The notes: generated by a model from the sequence alone, not told the origin. A stretch of 64,000 nucleotides of DNA from Asticcacaulis endophyticus (GCF_014652575.1 NZ_BMZB01000001.1:1-64000), one strand, 5' to 3'. Positions 26,242-35,145 are shown, counted from the stretch's first letter. Numbers and translations: made by a program.

Positions 26242-27936
26242 TTAGCTTTCGTGCAGCCAGCTACGCAGGATCGACACCGACTCATCAGGGTGACGCTCCA
26301 CGAACTCAGACACCTTTTTCACCGAAGACGCCTTAACCTGGCCTTCGATCTTGGCCATATCGATGCTGGAGGTTTCAGCTCCCGGCAGGGCCAGACCACC
26401 AGCCTGCGCCGCTAAAGCCGCTTGTTGAGCCTCCGGCAACATGGCCGCCTGCTCTGGTGTCAGGGCGACGGTGAAGTTATTGGGCAGTCCTGCCGCGCCG
26501 CCGGGGCCTGCGGTGCCATTGATGAACTTCATCAGGGGACGGGCCACAAAGAAGATGATCAGAACCGCCACGACGACGAGGATCAGCATTTCAATGGCGC
26601 GCATGATGTCGTTTTTGTCGAAATCAAACATGCCGCCCGCAGCGCCCGTACCTTCGGCAATCTCACCCGGATCGCGGCTGAAACGGACATTGGCGACCGA
26701 GATCACATCGCCGCGTTCGGCATTAATGCCCACGGCGGCGCGCACCAGTTCTTCGATTTTTGCCATGTCCTCAGCCGAGCGCGGCGCATAGGCCGGTGCG
26801 CCCTGACCACCTGCGGGCGGGGTCAGCACGCCGTCCACAACCACGGCCACGGCCAGCTTTTTCACCTGACCCGGTGCCGTCACTTCGGTCGTGGTGGTGT
26901 TGGAAATCTCAAAGTTGGTGGTTTCTTCGGTCGCCCCGGAACTGTTGGTCGCGGTCGCAGCCCCATTCGCTTCCTGACCGCCCGGAATATTGGCCGCCGC
27001 CGTGGTGACGCCATTCGGGTCAGGCTGAGAGGACGAATCATTGGTTTCAGAGGTCTTGGTCGAGCGCACCACCTGACCATCAGGATCATACTGTTCCTGC
27101 TTACGGGTCGTGGTGGTGGTATCAAGCTCGGCGGTCACCGTCACACGGGCGGCGCCCACACCGACCACGCCTTCGACAATATCCTTGATGCGCTTACGTA
27201 AGGTCTCCTCGACCTCGTTCTTGCGCTCGGCACCCGCCGCGCCCAGTGCCGGATCATCCTCACCACCGGCCGCCAGCAGGCGGTTTTTGTCATCGACCAG
27301 CGTGATGTTTGACGGCTTAAGGTTCGGCACGGCTGACGCCACAAGGTTGCGGATCGAGCGCACTTCATCGCCGGTCAGTTGACGGCCCGACAGCCCGACC
27401 ACCACGGAGGCGGTGGGTTGGGCGGCGTCTTCTTCAAATAATTGACGCTTGGGCATGACCAGATGCACCCGCGCCGAGGTCACGCCTTTTAACGAACGGA
27501 TGGTGCGGGCCAGTTCCCCTTCCAGCGCGCGCTTGTCGTTCAGGTTCTGCACAAATTCGGTCTGGCCCAGCGCCGGGGCATTATCGAAAATCTCATAACC
27601 GACCGAGGCCGCCGTCGGCATACCTTTTTCAGCCAGCATCAGGCGGGCGGTGGCGACCTGATCGCGCTCAACCATAATGGTCGATCCATCGCCCTTGGCG
27701 GAATATTTAATACCGGCCTGATCCAGCGCCGCCGTGATTTCCGAGGCTTCTTTGAGGTCAAGGTTGGAAAACAGCAAAGATTGCGGCTGGGCGGCAAAAT
27801 GCAGCATGACGGCTGCCAGCACCGCAGCAATGCCAATCGACACTCCGACAATCGCGGCCAGGCGGCCTATGCCAAAGCGCTGAAGGAAACCTCCGCCCTG
27901 CTGGGTAATATTGAGTGTCTGACCCTGTGCCGCCAC
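26242..27936 (-). CDS. fliF: Flagellar MS-ring protein FliF
   Basis: The 564-residue protein has transmembrane helices at about 26-48 and 440-462, the RBM/YscJ-like periplasmic repeats (SLLFSNLDLKEASEITAALDQAGIKY, TSARVHLVMPKRQLFEEDA) and a cytoplasmic FliG-binding tail. The start is GTG 27936 with GGGG upstream. FliF builds the MS-ring on which the basal body assembles. It is the first gene of the fliF-G-H-N-flbD operon, with a CtrA-type box about 170 bp upstream. Confidence 0.96.
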   Translation of the reverse strand: MAAQGQTLNITQQGGGFLQRFGIGRLAAIVGVSIGIAAVLAAVMLHFAAQPQSLLFSNLDLKEASEITAALDQAGIKYSAKGDGSTIMVERDQVATARLMLAEKGMPTAASVGYEIFDNAPALGQTEFVQNLNDKRALEGELARTIRSLKGVTSARVHLVMPKRQLFEEDAAQPTASVVVGLSGRQLTGDEVRSIRNLVASAVPNLKPSNITLVDDKNRLLAAGGEDDPALGAAGAERKNEVEETLRKRIKDIVEGVVGVGAARVTVTAELDTTTTTRKQEQYDPDGQVVRSTKTSETNDSSSQPDPNGVTTAAANIPGGQEANGAATATNSSGATEETTNFEISNTTTTEVTAPGQVKKLAVAVVVDGVLTPPAGGQGAPAYAPRSAEDMAKIEELVRAAVGINAERGDVISVANVRFSRDPGEIAEGTGAAGGMFDFDKNDIMRAIEMLILVVVAVLIIFFVARPLMKFINGTAGPGGAAGLPNNFTVALTPEQAAMLPEAQQAALAAQAGGLALPGAETSSIDMAKIEGQVKASSVKKVSEFVERHPDESVSILRSWLHES

Positions 27937-28108
27937 GCTGTAACTGCCCCATTAAATTCTGGTCGCGCATTCGCATGCGCTTGCGGCGAAGCAGCCTTAT
28001 GCTGATCACCGCTAGGCAGTAATTTCCCAGTGAAGAGTAAACGACCCATTAATAAATGGCGTTAAGACGTTAAAAAGGCCGAAAATTCAGCACTTTTATC
28101 CACATATC

Positions 28109-28124
28109 CTTAAAACGCATTAAG
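28109..28124 (-). promoter_or_regulatory. Candidate CtrA box upstream of fliF
   Basis: The sequence cttaaaacgcattaag is palindromic at its ends, with TTAA at 28110 and 28120 and a 6-bp spacer. fliF is a class II, CtrA-regulated operon in Caulobacter. Confidence 0.65.
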
Positions 28125-28165
28125 GATCACGGGTCGCGGTCAACCCTACTCTATCCTAAAAACGC

Positions 28166-28201
28166 GAAAATTCCCACAGGGCTTAGCCCGCGGGAATTTT
28201 C
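28166..28201 (-). terminator. Rho-independent terminator of sciP
   Basis: The stem gaaaattccc (28166-28175) / gggaattttc (28192-28201) contains an inner gggc/gccc pair. On the minus strand it is followed by gcgtttttagg. It lies 60 bp after the sciP stop. Confidence 0.82.
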
Positions 28202-28213
28202 ACAATATCGAAC

Positions 28214-28256
28214 CATCGAAAATGTATTTGCCACGCAGCGGCAAAACTTTTCGATG
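28214..28256 (-). other. Extended hairpin directly after the sciP stop
   Basis: Outer stem catcgaaaa (28214-28222) / ttttcgatg (28248-28256); inner stem ttgcc (28228-28232) / ggcaa (28240-28244). There is no T-tract on either side, and a separate proper terminator follows. It could protect the sciP mRNA 3' end or be a small structured RNA element. Confidence 0.6.
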
Positions 28257-28260
28257 AACA

Positions 28261-28542
28261 CTACCTGTATTGCTGGATGCGCGTGGTGCGCAAGCCCGCC
28301 ATACCGTGCGATTCAATCGACTTCTGCCAGGACAGAAATTCTTCCGAGGTAATGCGATAACGCTCGCACGCCTCATCGAAGGTCAACAGCCCGCCGCGGA
28401 CTGCCGCCACGACCTCTGCCTTGCGCCGTATTACCCAGCGTTCCGTCCCCGGAGGGGGCAGATCGTTGAGCGTAAGCTTTGCTCCAGTTGGACCAATCAC
28501 GTATTTTTCGCCTTTGTTATCGCGGCGTTGTTCTTGCAGCAT
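28261..28542 (-). CDS. sciP: CtrA inhibitor SciP (DUF1153)
   Basis: SciP is a small helix-turn-helix protein that binds CtrA and DNA and shuts off CtrA-dependent promoters in swarmer cells. The 93-residue product carries the DUF1153 pattern YVIGPTGAKLTLNDLPPPGTERWVIRRKAEVV and the C-terminal WQ...GLRTTRIQQYR. It lies between flgE and fliF, as I recall for Caulobacter. Its own upstream gap holds TTAA at 28598 and 28610, spaced 8 bp, a weaker CtrA-site candidate. Confidence 0.93.
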   Translation of the reverse strand: MLQEQRRDNKGEKYVIGPTGAKLTLNDLPPPGTERWVIRRKAEVVAAVRGGLLTFDEACERYRITSEEFLSWQKSIESHGMAGLRTTRIQQYR

Positions 28543-28713
28543 GACTTTTTCACGCCTTTCTTACCATCACCATTGAGAGCCAATATACCCCAAGGGCTTA
28601 AACATCAGCTTAATCGCCATAGTAAATATATTACTAACGCAACTATTTCTGAAATTAACCAGTCGTTTACCGAAACTGGGATGGTTACCGCAAGCTTAAC
28701 GCGCTATACTTAC

Positions 28714-30144
28714 TTACCTCTTGATGCTAATCAACTCAGCCAGCATGTCGTCTGCTGTCGTGATGATCTTTGATGCGGCGGAGTAAGCCCGCTGCGTTGT
28801 AATCAAACCTGTGAATTCCGTAGACAAGTCCACCGCCGACGCTTCGAGGGTCGAAGGGCTCAACAACCCCGACCCGCCAACGCCCGGCGACTTGAGGTTA
28901 AACGTGCCGGAATCGCGCGACATGATGTAGGAGTTGCCGTTGACCGGGATCAGGCCGTCCGGGTTGACGAAGGTGGCCAAAGCGACCTGAGCAATATTAC
29001 GAGTCACGCCGTTGTCGTAGATGGCGGTGACAATGCCGTCCTTTGAGACCTGCACGGTGGCGAGGTTACCAAAGGCCGTACCGTTGGTGACGACCGACTG
29101 CACGATCGATGTGGAGTTAAGCTGGGTCAAACCGGCGGTGGCGTCTTCGAGATCAAGCGAAATGGTCTGGTCACCGACCCCCAGAATATCCATCCAGCGC
29201 GGCGTACCGGCGGTACCCGAAGCGCCGACCGTCAGGGTCGAGTTATAAGGCGTACCAAACAGGGTTGAGTTGGCGGTATCCAGACGACCGTCCTGGGTAA
29301 AGGTCAAGGTTCCGCTGGCCAGTTGTCCGGCGGGCGTACCCGTCGTTATGTCCGGGGACACCATTTCGGCATACCAGGTGTTGGCGGTTTCCGACTTCAG
29401 CAGGCGCATAGTGATATTGCGCTGACCGCCCTTGGAATCCGACACCGGGATGGAGATTTCAAAGTCGGGCTCGACGCCTGTGCCCGCGTCAATATCATAT
29501 ACGGCCATCGAATTGGTGGCTGAGGCCGGATCATAGGCCGTCGCCGCCGGTGCCGCCGTAAAGTTGCCCGCCGCATCGACCGTACCTACGCGGGCCGACA
29601 AGGCCTGACCGTCCGACAGGTTGGCATTGACGACCACGCGGGTCGTGGCTTCGGCCGCACCACCGACGCTGGAGACGTTGATCGAGCCCAGCTTTGACAT
29701 ATCCGATGGGTCAGTGACCACATTGCCAAGCGCATCAACCGGCCAGCCCTGGAGATAATAGCCCGACGCGTTTTGTAGATAGCCATATTTGTCGACCGCG
29801 AACGAACCGGCGCGGGTAAACAGACGGGTATCGGAATTGGTCAGATTTTCCGACTTTTCCGTCACGACGAAAAAGCCCTGACCGTCGATGCCGAGATCCA
29901 TGTCCGAATTGGTCCGCTGCAACAGCGCCGGGCTGGAAATCTGCTGGCGCGTATCGGCGATGACGCCGCCCGCGCTATAGCCGCCGGAGCTTGATGAATC
30001 GGTGACGATCGCGGAGAAATTGGTCGCCACGCGCTTATAGGCCGTGGTGTTGACGTTGGCGATGTTGTTGGAAATCGCCGCCAGAGCCGTTGAATTGGCC
30101 GCCAGCCCCGAAACCCCGGCCAGCATGGCGCTGTTGATACTCAT
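28714..30144 (-). CDS. flgE: Flagellar hook protein FlgE
   Basis: The 476-residue protein has the rod/hook N-terminus (MLAGVSGLAANSTALAAISNNIANVNTTAYKR), the hook core motif MDLGIDGQGFFVV and the C-terminal ASAVDLSTEFTGLITTQRAYSAASKIITTADDML, which together form the coiled-coil D0. It polymerises into the hook. It looks shorter than Caulobacter FlgE, the difference lying in the exposed central domains. GGAGAA precedes ATG 30144. It is the last gene of the fliK-flgD-flgE run. Confidence 0.95.
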   Translation of the reverse strand: MSINSAMLAGVSGLAANSTALAAISNNIANVNTTAYKRVATNFSAIVTDSSSSGGYSAGGVIADTRQQISSPALLQRTNSDMDLGIDGQGFFVVTEKSENLTNSDTRLFTRAGSFAVDKYGYLQNASGYYLQGWPVDALGNVVTDPSDMSKLGSINVSSVGGAAEATTRVVVNANLSDGQALSARVGTVDAAGNFTAAPAATAYDPASATNSMAVYDIDAGTGVEPDFEISIPVSDSKGGQRNITMRLLKSETANTWYAEMVSPDITTGTPAGQLASGTLTFTQDGRLDTANSTLFGTPYNSTLTVGASGTAGTPRWMDILGVGDQTISLDLEDATAGLTQLNSTSIVQSVVTNGTAFGNLATVQVSKDGIVTAIYDNGVTRNIAQVALATFVNPDGLIPVNGNSYIMSRDSGTFNLKSPGVGGSGLLSPSTLEASAVDLSTEFTGLITTQRAYSAASKIITTADDMLAELISIKR

Positions 30145-30170
30145 GAGTTTTCTCCGTTACTTATATTGTG

Positions 30171-30216
30171 AGCGCATTCCGAAAAGTGTGACGCGGTTTT
30201 CGGATTCAAATGCGCG
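30171..30216. repeat. Family I intergenic palindromic repeat, copy C
   Basis: The sequence agcgcattccgaaaagtgtg is followed by acgcggttttcgg and atgcgcg. It forms nested inverted repeats (cgcat/atgcg; ccgaaaa/ttttcgg) and matches copies at 3765 and 9895. It lies between flgD and flgE within one operon. Confidence 0.8.
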
Positions 30217-30238
30217 TTGAGGGTCTGAACATTGGTCA

Positions 30239-30925
30239 TCAGGCGGCTGCCGCCTGCTTGACCGACAGAATTTTGTAGAAAGGTACGCGGTTGTTGCCGA
30301 TGGTCAGGATGATCTCGCCGTTTTCGTATTCGGCGGATTTGACCGTGCCCTTGACCATGACGGTGGAATTGATTTCGGTACCCGCCGTGTTTTTAGCGGT
30401 GACGCTTAAGGTATAGTCGCCCGCGGGCATGGCCTTGCCATTGGAGCCCTTGCCGTCCCATTCAAAGCTGTGACTGCCTTGAGTCTCATTCTCAATGCTC
30501 TTGGTGTAGACGATATCGCCATTAGAGTTTTTGACGGTCAGGAGCGTATTGGCGACGTTGCCGTCAAGCTTATAGTCCCATGACGTACCCGAACCGCTGG
30601 CCGACACCGTGGCGGTGTCATGCTCAGCGCTGACGTCCTTGCCGATATAGTTGACGGCCGTGGTCATGCTGTCGCCGCCCTGATTGGCGATGGTGGCCAG
30701 ATATTCGTTGGACTTAAGCTGCTGTTCGACGCTGGTGTACTGGACAAGCTGGTTGGTCCACTCGGTCGTATCCATAGGCGACAGCGGGTCCTGATTTTTG
30801 ATCTGGGCCGTCAGCAGCGACAGGAAGGTTTCGTATGTTGACGCGAGACCGGTCGATCCCGCCGCCGCCGTTGTATTGGTCGGCGTGCTCTGGGTCGAAA
30901 GATAATCGGTAATGCTGGTTGCCAT
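30239..30925 (-). CDS. flgD: Hook-capping protein FlgD
   Basis: The 228-residue product has the FlgD N-terminus (ETFLSLLTAQIKNQDPLSPMDTTEWTNQLVQYTSVEQQLKSN) and the Ig-like/Tudor C-terminal domains (YDFEW-type HSFEWDGKGSNGKAMPAGDYTLSV). FlgD caps the growing hook and is needed for FlgE assembly. It lies 10 bp after fliK. Confidence 0.95.
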   Translation of the reverse strand: MATSITDYLSTQSTPTNTTAAAGSTGLASTYETFLSLLTAQIKNQDPLSPMDTTEWTNQLVQYTSVEQQLKSNEYLATIANQGGDSMTTAVNYIGKDVSAEHDTATVSASGSGTSWDYKLDGNVANTLLTVKNSNGDIVYTKSIENETQGSHSFEWDGKGSNGKAMPAGDYTLSVTAKNTAGTEINSTVMVKGTVKSAEYENGEIILTIGNNRVPFYKILSVKQAAAA

Positions 30926-30935
30926 AGCCTGTTTC

Positions 30936-32483
30936 CTAAACCCTTACATTGAGCGCGATACGCCCGCTCATACTGTCAAAGCCATCCACGCCCGGCAGCC
31001 AGTTATTCCCTGACAGATCATCTGCCGTATCTTCGGTGCGTGAAAACTGCGTGCTGGCGGCGGTCGCCGTCACGGCGGGCTGATCAGCTTCATCGCGGCC
31101 TGAATCACGCCCCGACTGCTGCGGGTTCTGATCGCGTGAAGAAAAACTCAAAGAGCCGTCTTCGAGATTAAAACCCGACTGTTCCAGTTGCCGCCGCAGT
31201 TCGTCCTGACGGCCACGGAACTCGCTCTCGGCCGCCGGACTGTCGAAACTTAGGTGCGCCGAAAGCTTGCCGTCGGCATTGATTTCCATACGGACATCGA
31301 CGCGGCCCATGTCGCTTGGGCGCAGTTCCATGTCAAAACGCATCGACTTGCCGTCCATACGTTTGTGAATGTTCGCCGCCAGAGCCGCGATATTGTCCGC
31401 CGTCTGGTTAGACATGACATAGGCCTGAGCCGTGGCGGCGCTTGATGCACTCGACGCCGCCGTGGCGCCGTTAAGGCGCGCCGACAAATTATTAACCAGG
31501 GCCTGAGCTTCGCTTTGTGACGTCGGCACCTGAGCCGTTTGCGCGGCAGCGACCGCCGGTTGGGCCGCATCAGCAGCCGCTTCGGCGGTGGCCATTACAT
31601 CCTTGACCGCGCTTAAGGCCGGATCAGCCGATATATCAGCAGCCTTGGCGGTCAGGGTGTCAGCCTCCGCAGAGGTTCCGGCAAAGGCCTTATCCATCAG
31701 GCTTTTGCCGTTCAGCGGGGCCGGCTCGGATTTGGGCGGAGCCGCTTTGCCCTGACCATTCGCCGGGTTGGCCGTCGCTTGCAGCAGAGCCTGAAGCTCC
31801 GGTGGCAGTGTTTTCAGCAAGGCGTCCAGATCAGCATCGCTCGGCGGCGTTTGTGCAGCATCGGCAGCAACCTCATCGGATTGGGCCAATTGCGCCGCCA
31901 TCAGCACCGCCGCCAGATCAAGAGCGGGCGCATCCGCTGCGGGTTTTGCAGAATCTGTTGCTGTCGCCTCAGACGCGCCGGTCGCCTGCGCCGCCTTAAG
32001 CGCATCCATCAGCGCCTGAACGATGAGGGACGGCGCAGGCGCCTCCGTCGCCCCTTCCGGGGTCGCGTCTTCGGTGGGCACAGTCAGCCCGGATTCTGAA
32101 GCCACCGTGACATCAACTGTTTGCGAGGATGTTTGGGCCAGAGTTGTGACCAGAGTTGTGGCCAGAACTGGAGTCGATGTTGGGGTTTTTGCATTTTCAG
32201 CATAAACCGCCTGAGCCAGCATATCGATCAGGGCGGGCAGTGCCGGAACGGTCGTCTCTGCGCCATCCACAGGCGCAATCGGGGCTATAGCCGCCACTGG
32301 GGGTGTCGTTTCGTTTGGGATCTTTGCGGGCGTCTCAACCGTTTGCGATTGCAGAACCTGATCAAAGCGCGACTTGATCCCGGCCTGTTCGGCGTCTGAC
32401 AGGCCCTGTCCGCCCGCGGACGGTGCCGCGTCGGCGGAGGTCACAGCCCCCGGCAAGATCAGATTGTGCGTGTCAAACGACAT
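30936..32483 (-). CDS. fliK: Flagellar hook-length control protein FliK
   Basis: The 515-residue protein is low in complexity and Ala/Gln/Thr-rich up to about residue 370, with a C-terminal FliK domain (MRFDMELRPSDMGRVDVRMEINADGKLSAHLSFDSPAAESEFRGRQDELRRQLEQSGFNL). FliK measures hook length and flips export specificity through FlhB. I start at ATG 32483, since a sigma-54 promoter at 32595-32609 would give a leader of about 100 nt, while the ORF's first ATG (32576) would almost abut the transcription start. It leads the hook operon. Confidence 0.9.
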   Translation of the reverse strand: MSFDTHNLILPGAVTSADAAPSAGGQGLSDAEQAGIKSRFDQVLQSQTVETPAKIPNETTPPVAAIAPIAPVDGAETTVPALPALIDMLAQAVYAENAKTPTSTPVLATTLVTTLAQTSSQTVDVTVASESGLTVPTEDATPEGATEAPAPSLIVQALMDALKAAQATGASEATATDSAKPAADAPALDLAAVLMAAQLAQSDEVAADAAQTPPSDADLDALLKTLPPELQALLQATANPANGQGKAAPPKSEPAPLNGKSLMDKAFAGTSAEADTLTAKAADISADPALSAVKDVMATAEAAADAAQPAVAAAQTAQVPTSQSEAQALVNNLSARLNGATAASSASSAATAQAYVMSNQTADNIAALAANIHKRMDGKSMRFDMELRPSDMGRVDVRMEINADGKLSAHLSFDSPAAESEFRGRQDELRRQLEQSGFNLEDGSLSFSSRDQNPQQSGRDSGRDEADQPAVTATAASTQFSRTEDTADDLSGNNWLPGVDGFDSMSGRIALNVRV

Positions 32484-32594
32484 GAACGGCTCTTTAAAAG
32501 CGGAAATATTCAGGCAAAACCCATCACCCACATTCAGCCGGGACGGACTATTTTTCTCAGAGCGCATTTTGCGCATGATTAGGTCACTGCCGTA

Positions 32595-32609
32595 GCAATC
32601 GTCAGGCCA
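32595..32609 (-). promoter_or_regulatory. Sigma-54 promoter of the fliK-flgD-flgE operon
   Basis: On the minus strand the site reads tggcctgacgattgc: TGGC at -24 and TTGC at -12 with exactly 10 bp between the GG and GC dinucleotides. It lies about 110 bp upstream of the fliK start. Confidence 0.78.
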
Positions 32610-32683
32610 GACTTAAAATCATTGTTTTTATTGATTTTTTACATGAAAGACACGGAGTGCGCCCTGATCAGTTTCTTCCCTGT

Positions 32684-32700
32684 GCGGCCAAATCTGCCGC
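32684..32700. promoter_or_regulatory. Candidate FlbD-binding (ftr-like) site
   Basis: The sequence gcggccaaatctgccgc has inverted gcggc/gccgc arms around an AT-rich centre, resembling the GGCAAAATTGCC-type ftr elements of Caulobacter. It lies between the two divergent sigma-54 promoters, at a distance suited to an enhancer for both. Confidence 0.55.
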
Positions 32701-32790
32701 CTTGACCGGCATCATTCCTGCCTAGCGCCCTCCGGTGGAACCCCGCTAAACCTCACCTGCAAAGCGCCCCGCATCATAGCTTTATAAGTG

Positions 32791-32805
32791 TGGCACCTAA
32801 CTTGC
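32791..32805 (+). promoter_or_regulatory. Sigma-54 promoter of the flgK-flgL operon
   Basis: The site reads tggcacctaacttgc: TGGCAC at -24 and TTGC at -12 with 10 bp between GG and GC, a near-consensus match. It lies about 190 bp upstream of flgK and about 50 bp upstream of the leader ORF. Confidence 0.85.
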
Positions 32806-32856
32806 GAAGGTTAAGGCCATAGTTAGCTCACGCACGAGACGGTTTTTGGTATCCAT

Positions 32857-32979
32857 ATGAAAAACAACAGGTTTTCATTTAAGCCCTCAGCACAGGTTAG
32901 GCAGAAATTGCCTGATGGTGAGCAGGCTTTGCCTAAAGACGCGCCATCGGTGTGGGCGCTCAATGGTTACGGAGGCTAG
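32857..32979 (+). CDS. Possible 40-residue leader ORF before flgK
   Basis: An ORF from ATG 32857 to TAG 32977-32979 lies in the sigma-54 transcript leader and ends 3 bp before the flgK ATG. The flgK ribosome binding site GGAGG (32971-32975) is inside its last codons. The product is basic and Pro-rich (KNNRFSFKPSAQVRQKLPDG to SVWALNGYGG). No good ribosome binding site precedes it. It may be a real small protein, a translational control leader or chance. Confidence 0.35.
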   Translation: MKNNRFSFKPSAQVRQKLPDGEQALPKDAPSVWALNGYGG

Positions 32980-32982
32980 ATC

Positions 32983-35142
32983 ATGTCGCTTTCGACCATC
33001 CTGAATATCGGTGTTTCGGGCCTGATGACGGCCCAGAACCAGTTGAGCATTGTCTCGGACAATATCTCCAACCTCAACACGCCGGGCTATATCCGTAAGA
33101 AACTTGAGCAAAATGCTGCCACGGTTAATGGCGTGGGCGCCGGGGTAACCACCGGTCAGGTTAATCTGTCGACCAGCACCTATCTTCAGAGCGCCTCGCT
33201 TAAGGCCAATTCCGCCTCGTCTCAGGCCCAGGCCTATTACGAATTGCTGGACCAGATTCAGGGCCAGTTCGGCGACATCAGCGAAGCCGGCAATGTCTTT
33301 AATCTGGGCGATGAAATCTTCACCACCTTCGCCAAAGCCGCCGAAAGCCCGCAATCGACCGCCAGCCGTCAGGAAATCGTCACTAATCTGGAAAATTTCC
33401 TCGATGAGACGACGCGCATCGCCGATCAGATTCAGACGATCCGTAAGGATGCGGATTCGCGCATTTCTTCGGGCGTCAAATCGGTCAATGACCTTCTGAA
33501 AAACATCAGCCAGTTGAACGGCGTCATCTCTCAGGCCTATGTCACCGGCGGCGACGCCTCCGGCGCTCAGACGACCCAGTCGCAGTATATGGATGAACTG
33601 TCCAAGCTGATCGACGTCGGTGTTTCCTCCAACGGCACCGGCGGCGTGACCTTACGCACCCAGTCAGGCTTTAATCTAGTCACCAAGGACTCTTACGCGA
33701 CCTTAAGCTACCAGTCCGCCGGCAATGTCGATGCCGACACGACCTTCAATTCGATCTATGTCACTGGCCCTGACGGCGAAAAGCGTGACTTTGGCGACCA
33801 TCTGGGCAGCGGCGAACTCATGGGCCTGACCCAGTTGCGGGATGACACGTCGGTCAAGATTTCCGAGCAATTGTCCGAATATGTCTCGGCCTTTGCCGAT
33901 CAGTTGAACGCCGCCCACAATGCCGCCAGCGCCGTACCGGCCCCGACCGCGCTTAATGGCAAGGCAACCGACCTGACCCTGGCCGAAGCCGCCACCGGCT
34001 TTACCGGCACCACCAATCTGGTGGTCACCAATTCATCAGGGGTTATCCAGCGCCGGGTCGAACTGAACATGACCGCAGGCACCTGGACCGCCTATAATGC
34101 GGCCGGTGCTGCCGTTGGCACCGGCGGCTATGCTGCGGCAACCTTTGATACCGACATCACCACCGCCATGGGCGGCTACGGCACGGTCAGCTTCGCCAAT
34201 GGTCAGCTTAGCGTTGCCGCCGCTCAGACCGCACCGGGTTCAGCCGGAAACGGCATTTCGGTGGTTGAGCCCGACACCGGCGCCTCAACCAAAAATGGCC
34301 GGTCATTTTCGCACTATTTCGGCCTGAACGACCTGATCACCTCATCGGGTCATACTCAATACGATACGGGTCTGACCTCGACCTCCAACCATGGCTTCAC
34401 CGCCGGTGACACCATCCGTTTTGATCTGCGCGAAGCCAATGGCTCAATCCTGGCCAAGGTCGATTTCCAGATACCGGCCGGCACGCAGATGAGCGATCTG
34501 CTGACGGAGCTCAATTCAACCACCACCGGCGTCGGCTCCTATGGTCAGTTTGCGCTGTCCTCCGAAGGTGAGTTGCAGTTCACCGGCTACGGCACCCCGT
34601 CTAACAAGCTGAGTGTCTTGTCCGATCAGACCTCGCGTCTTAATGCCGGTGGTGCGAGCTTCACGGAATTTTTTGGCGTCGGCGGCACACCGGCCACCCG
34701 CATAGGCAACTTTTCCGTCAGCGACCGCATCTCTAACAACCTTTACAATCTGTCGATGGCCCAGGTCGACCTGTCCGCCCCGGCGGGTGAATCGGCCTTG
34801 GTCAGCGGCGATGGCTCCGGCGCGCTGTTGATGTCAAAAATCGGCGACGCCAGCTATAATTTCAATAAGGCCGGTTATTCCGGCGTCGGTCTGTCATCGC
34901 TGTCGCGCTATGCCTCAGACCTGGCCGGTCAGATCGGCACCCTGGCGTCCTCCGCTGAAAAGCGCCGCGATTCCGCCGAGGCCTTATCAAATGAGGCCAC
35001 CGCCCGCCGGTCTTCGGTCGAAGGGGTCAATCTGGATGAAGAACTGGTCAACCTGACCACCTTCCAGCAGGCCTACAACGCTTCGTCCCGCGTCATTCAA
35101 ACCGCCAAAGATATGTACGATATCCTGCTAGGATTGGTGTAA
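32983..35142 (+). CDS. flgK: Hook-filament junction protein FlgK (HAP1)
   Basis: The 719-residue protein has the FlgK/FlgE-type N-terminus (ILNIGVSGLMTAQNQLSIVSDNISNLNTPGYIRKK) and C-terminal coil (VNLDEELVNLTTFQQAYNASSRVIQTAKDMYDILLGLV). A long Thr/Gly-rich variable region of about residues 300-600 lies between them. FlgK joins hook and filament. GGAGG at 32971-32975 precedes ATG 32983. flgL follows 3 bp downstream. Confidence 0.95.
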   Translation: MSLSTILNIGVSGLMTAQNQLSIVSDNISNLNTPGYIRKKLEQNAATVNGVGAGVTTGQVNLSTSTYLQSASLKANSASSQAQAYYELLDQIQGQFGDISEAGNVFNLGDEIFTTFAKAAESPQSTASRQEIVTNLENFLDETTRIADQIQTIRKDADSRISSGVKSVNDLLKNISQLNGVISQAYVTGGDASGAQTTQSQYMDELSKLIDVGVSSNGTGGVTLRTQSGFNLVTKDSYATLSYQSAGNVDADTTFNSIYVTGPDGEKRDFGDHLGSGELMGLTQLRDDTSVKISEQLSEYVSAFADQLNAAHNAASAVPAPTALNGKATDLTLAEAATGFTGTTNLVVTNSSGVIQRRVELNMTAGTWTAYNAAGAAVGTGGYAAATFDTDITTAMGGYGTVSFANGQLSVAAAQTAPGSAGNGISVVEPDTGASTKNGRSFSHYFGLNDLITSSGHTQYDTGLTSTSNHGFTAGDTIRFDLREANGSILAKVDFQIPAGTQMSDLLTELNSTTTGVGSYGQFALSSEGELQFTGYGTPSNKLSVLSDQTSRLNAGGASFTEFFGVGGTPATRIGNFSVSDRISNNLYNLSMAQVDLSAPAGESALVSGDGSGALLMSKIGDASYNFNKAGYSGVGLSSLSRYASDLAGQIGTLASSAEKRRDSAEALSNEATARRSSVEGVNLDEELVNLTTFQQAYNASSRVIQTAKDMYDILLGLV

Positions 35143-35145
35143 GTC

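Noticed and set aside
26422-27201. 259-codon plus-strand ORF opposite fliF
   Set aside because: FliF is unmistakable on the minus strand; the opposite product is His/Arg/Gly-rich noise.
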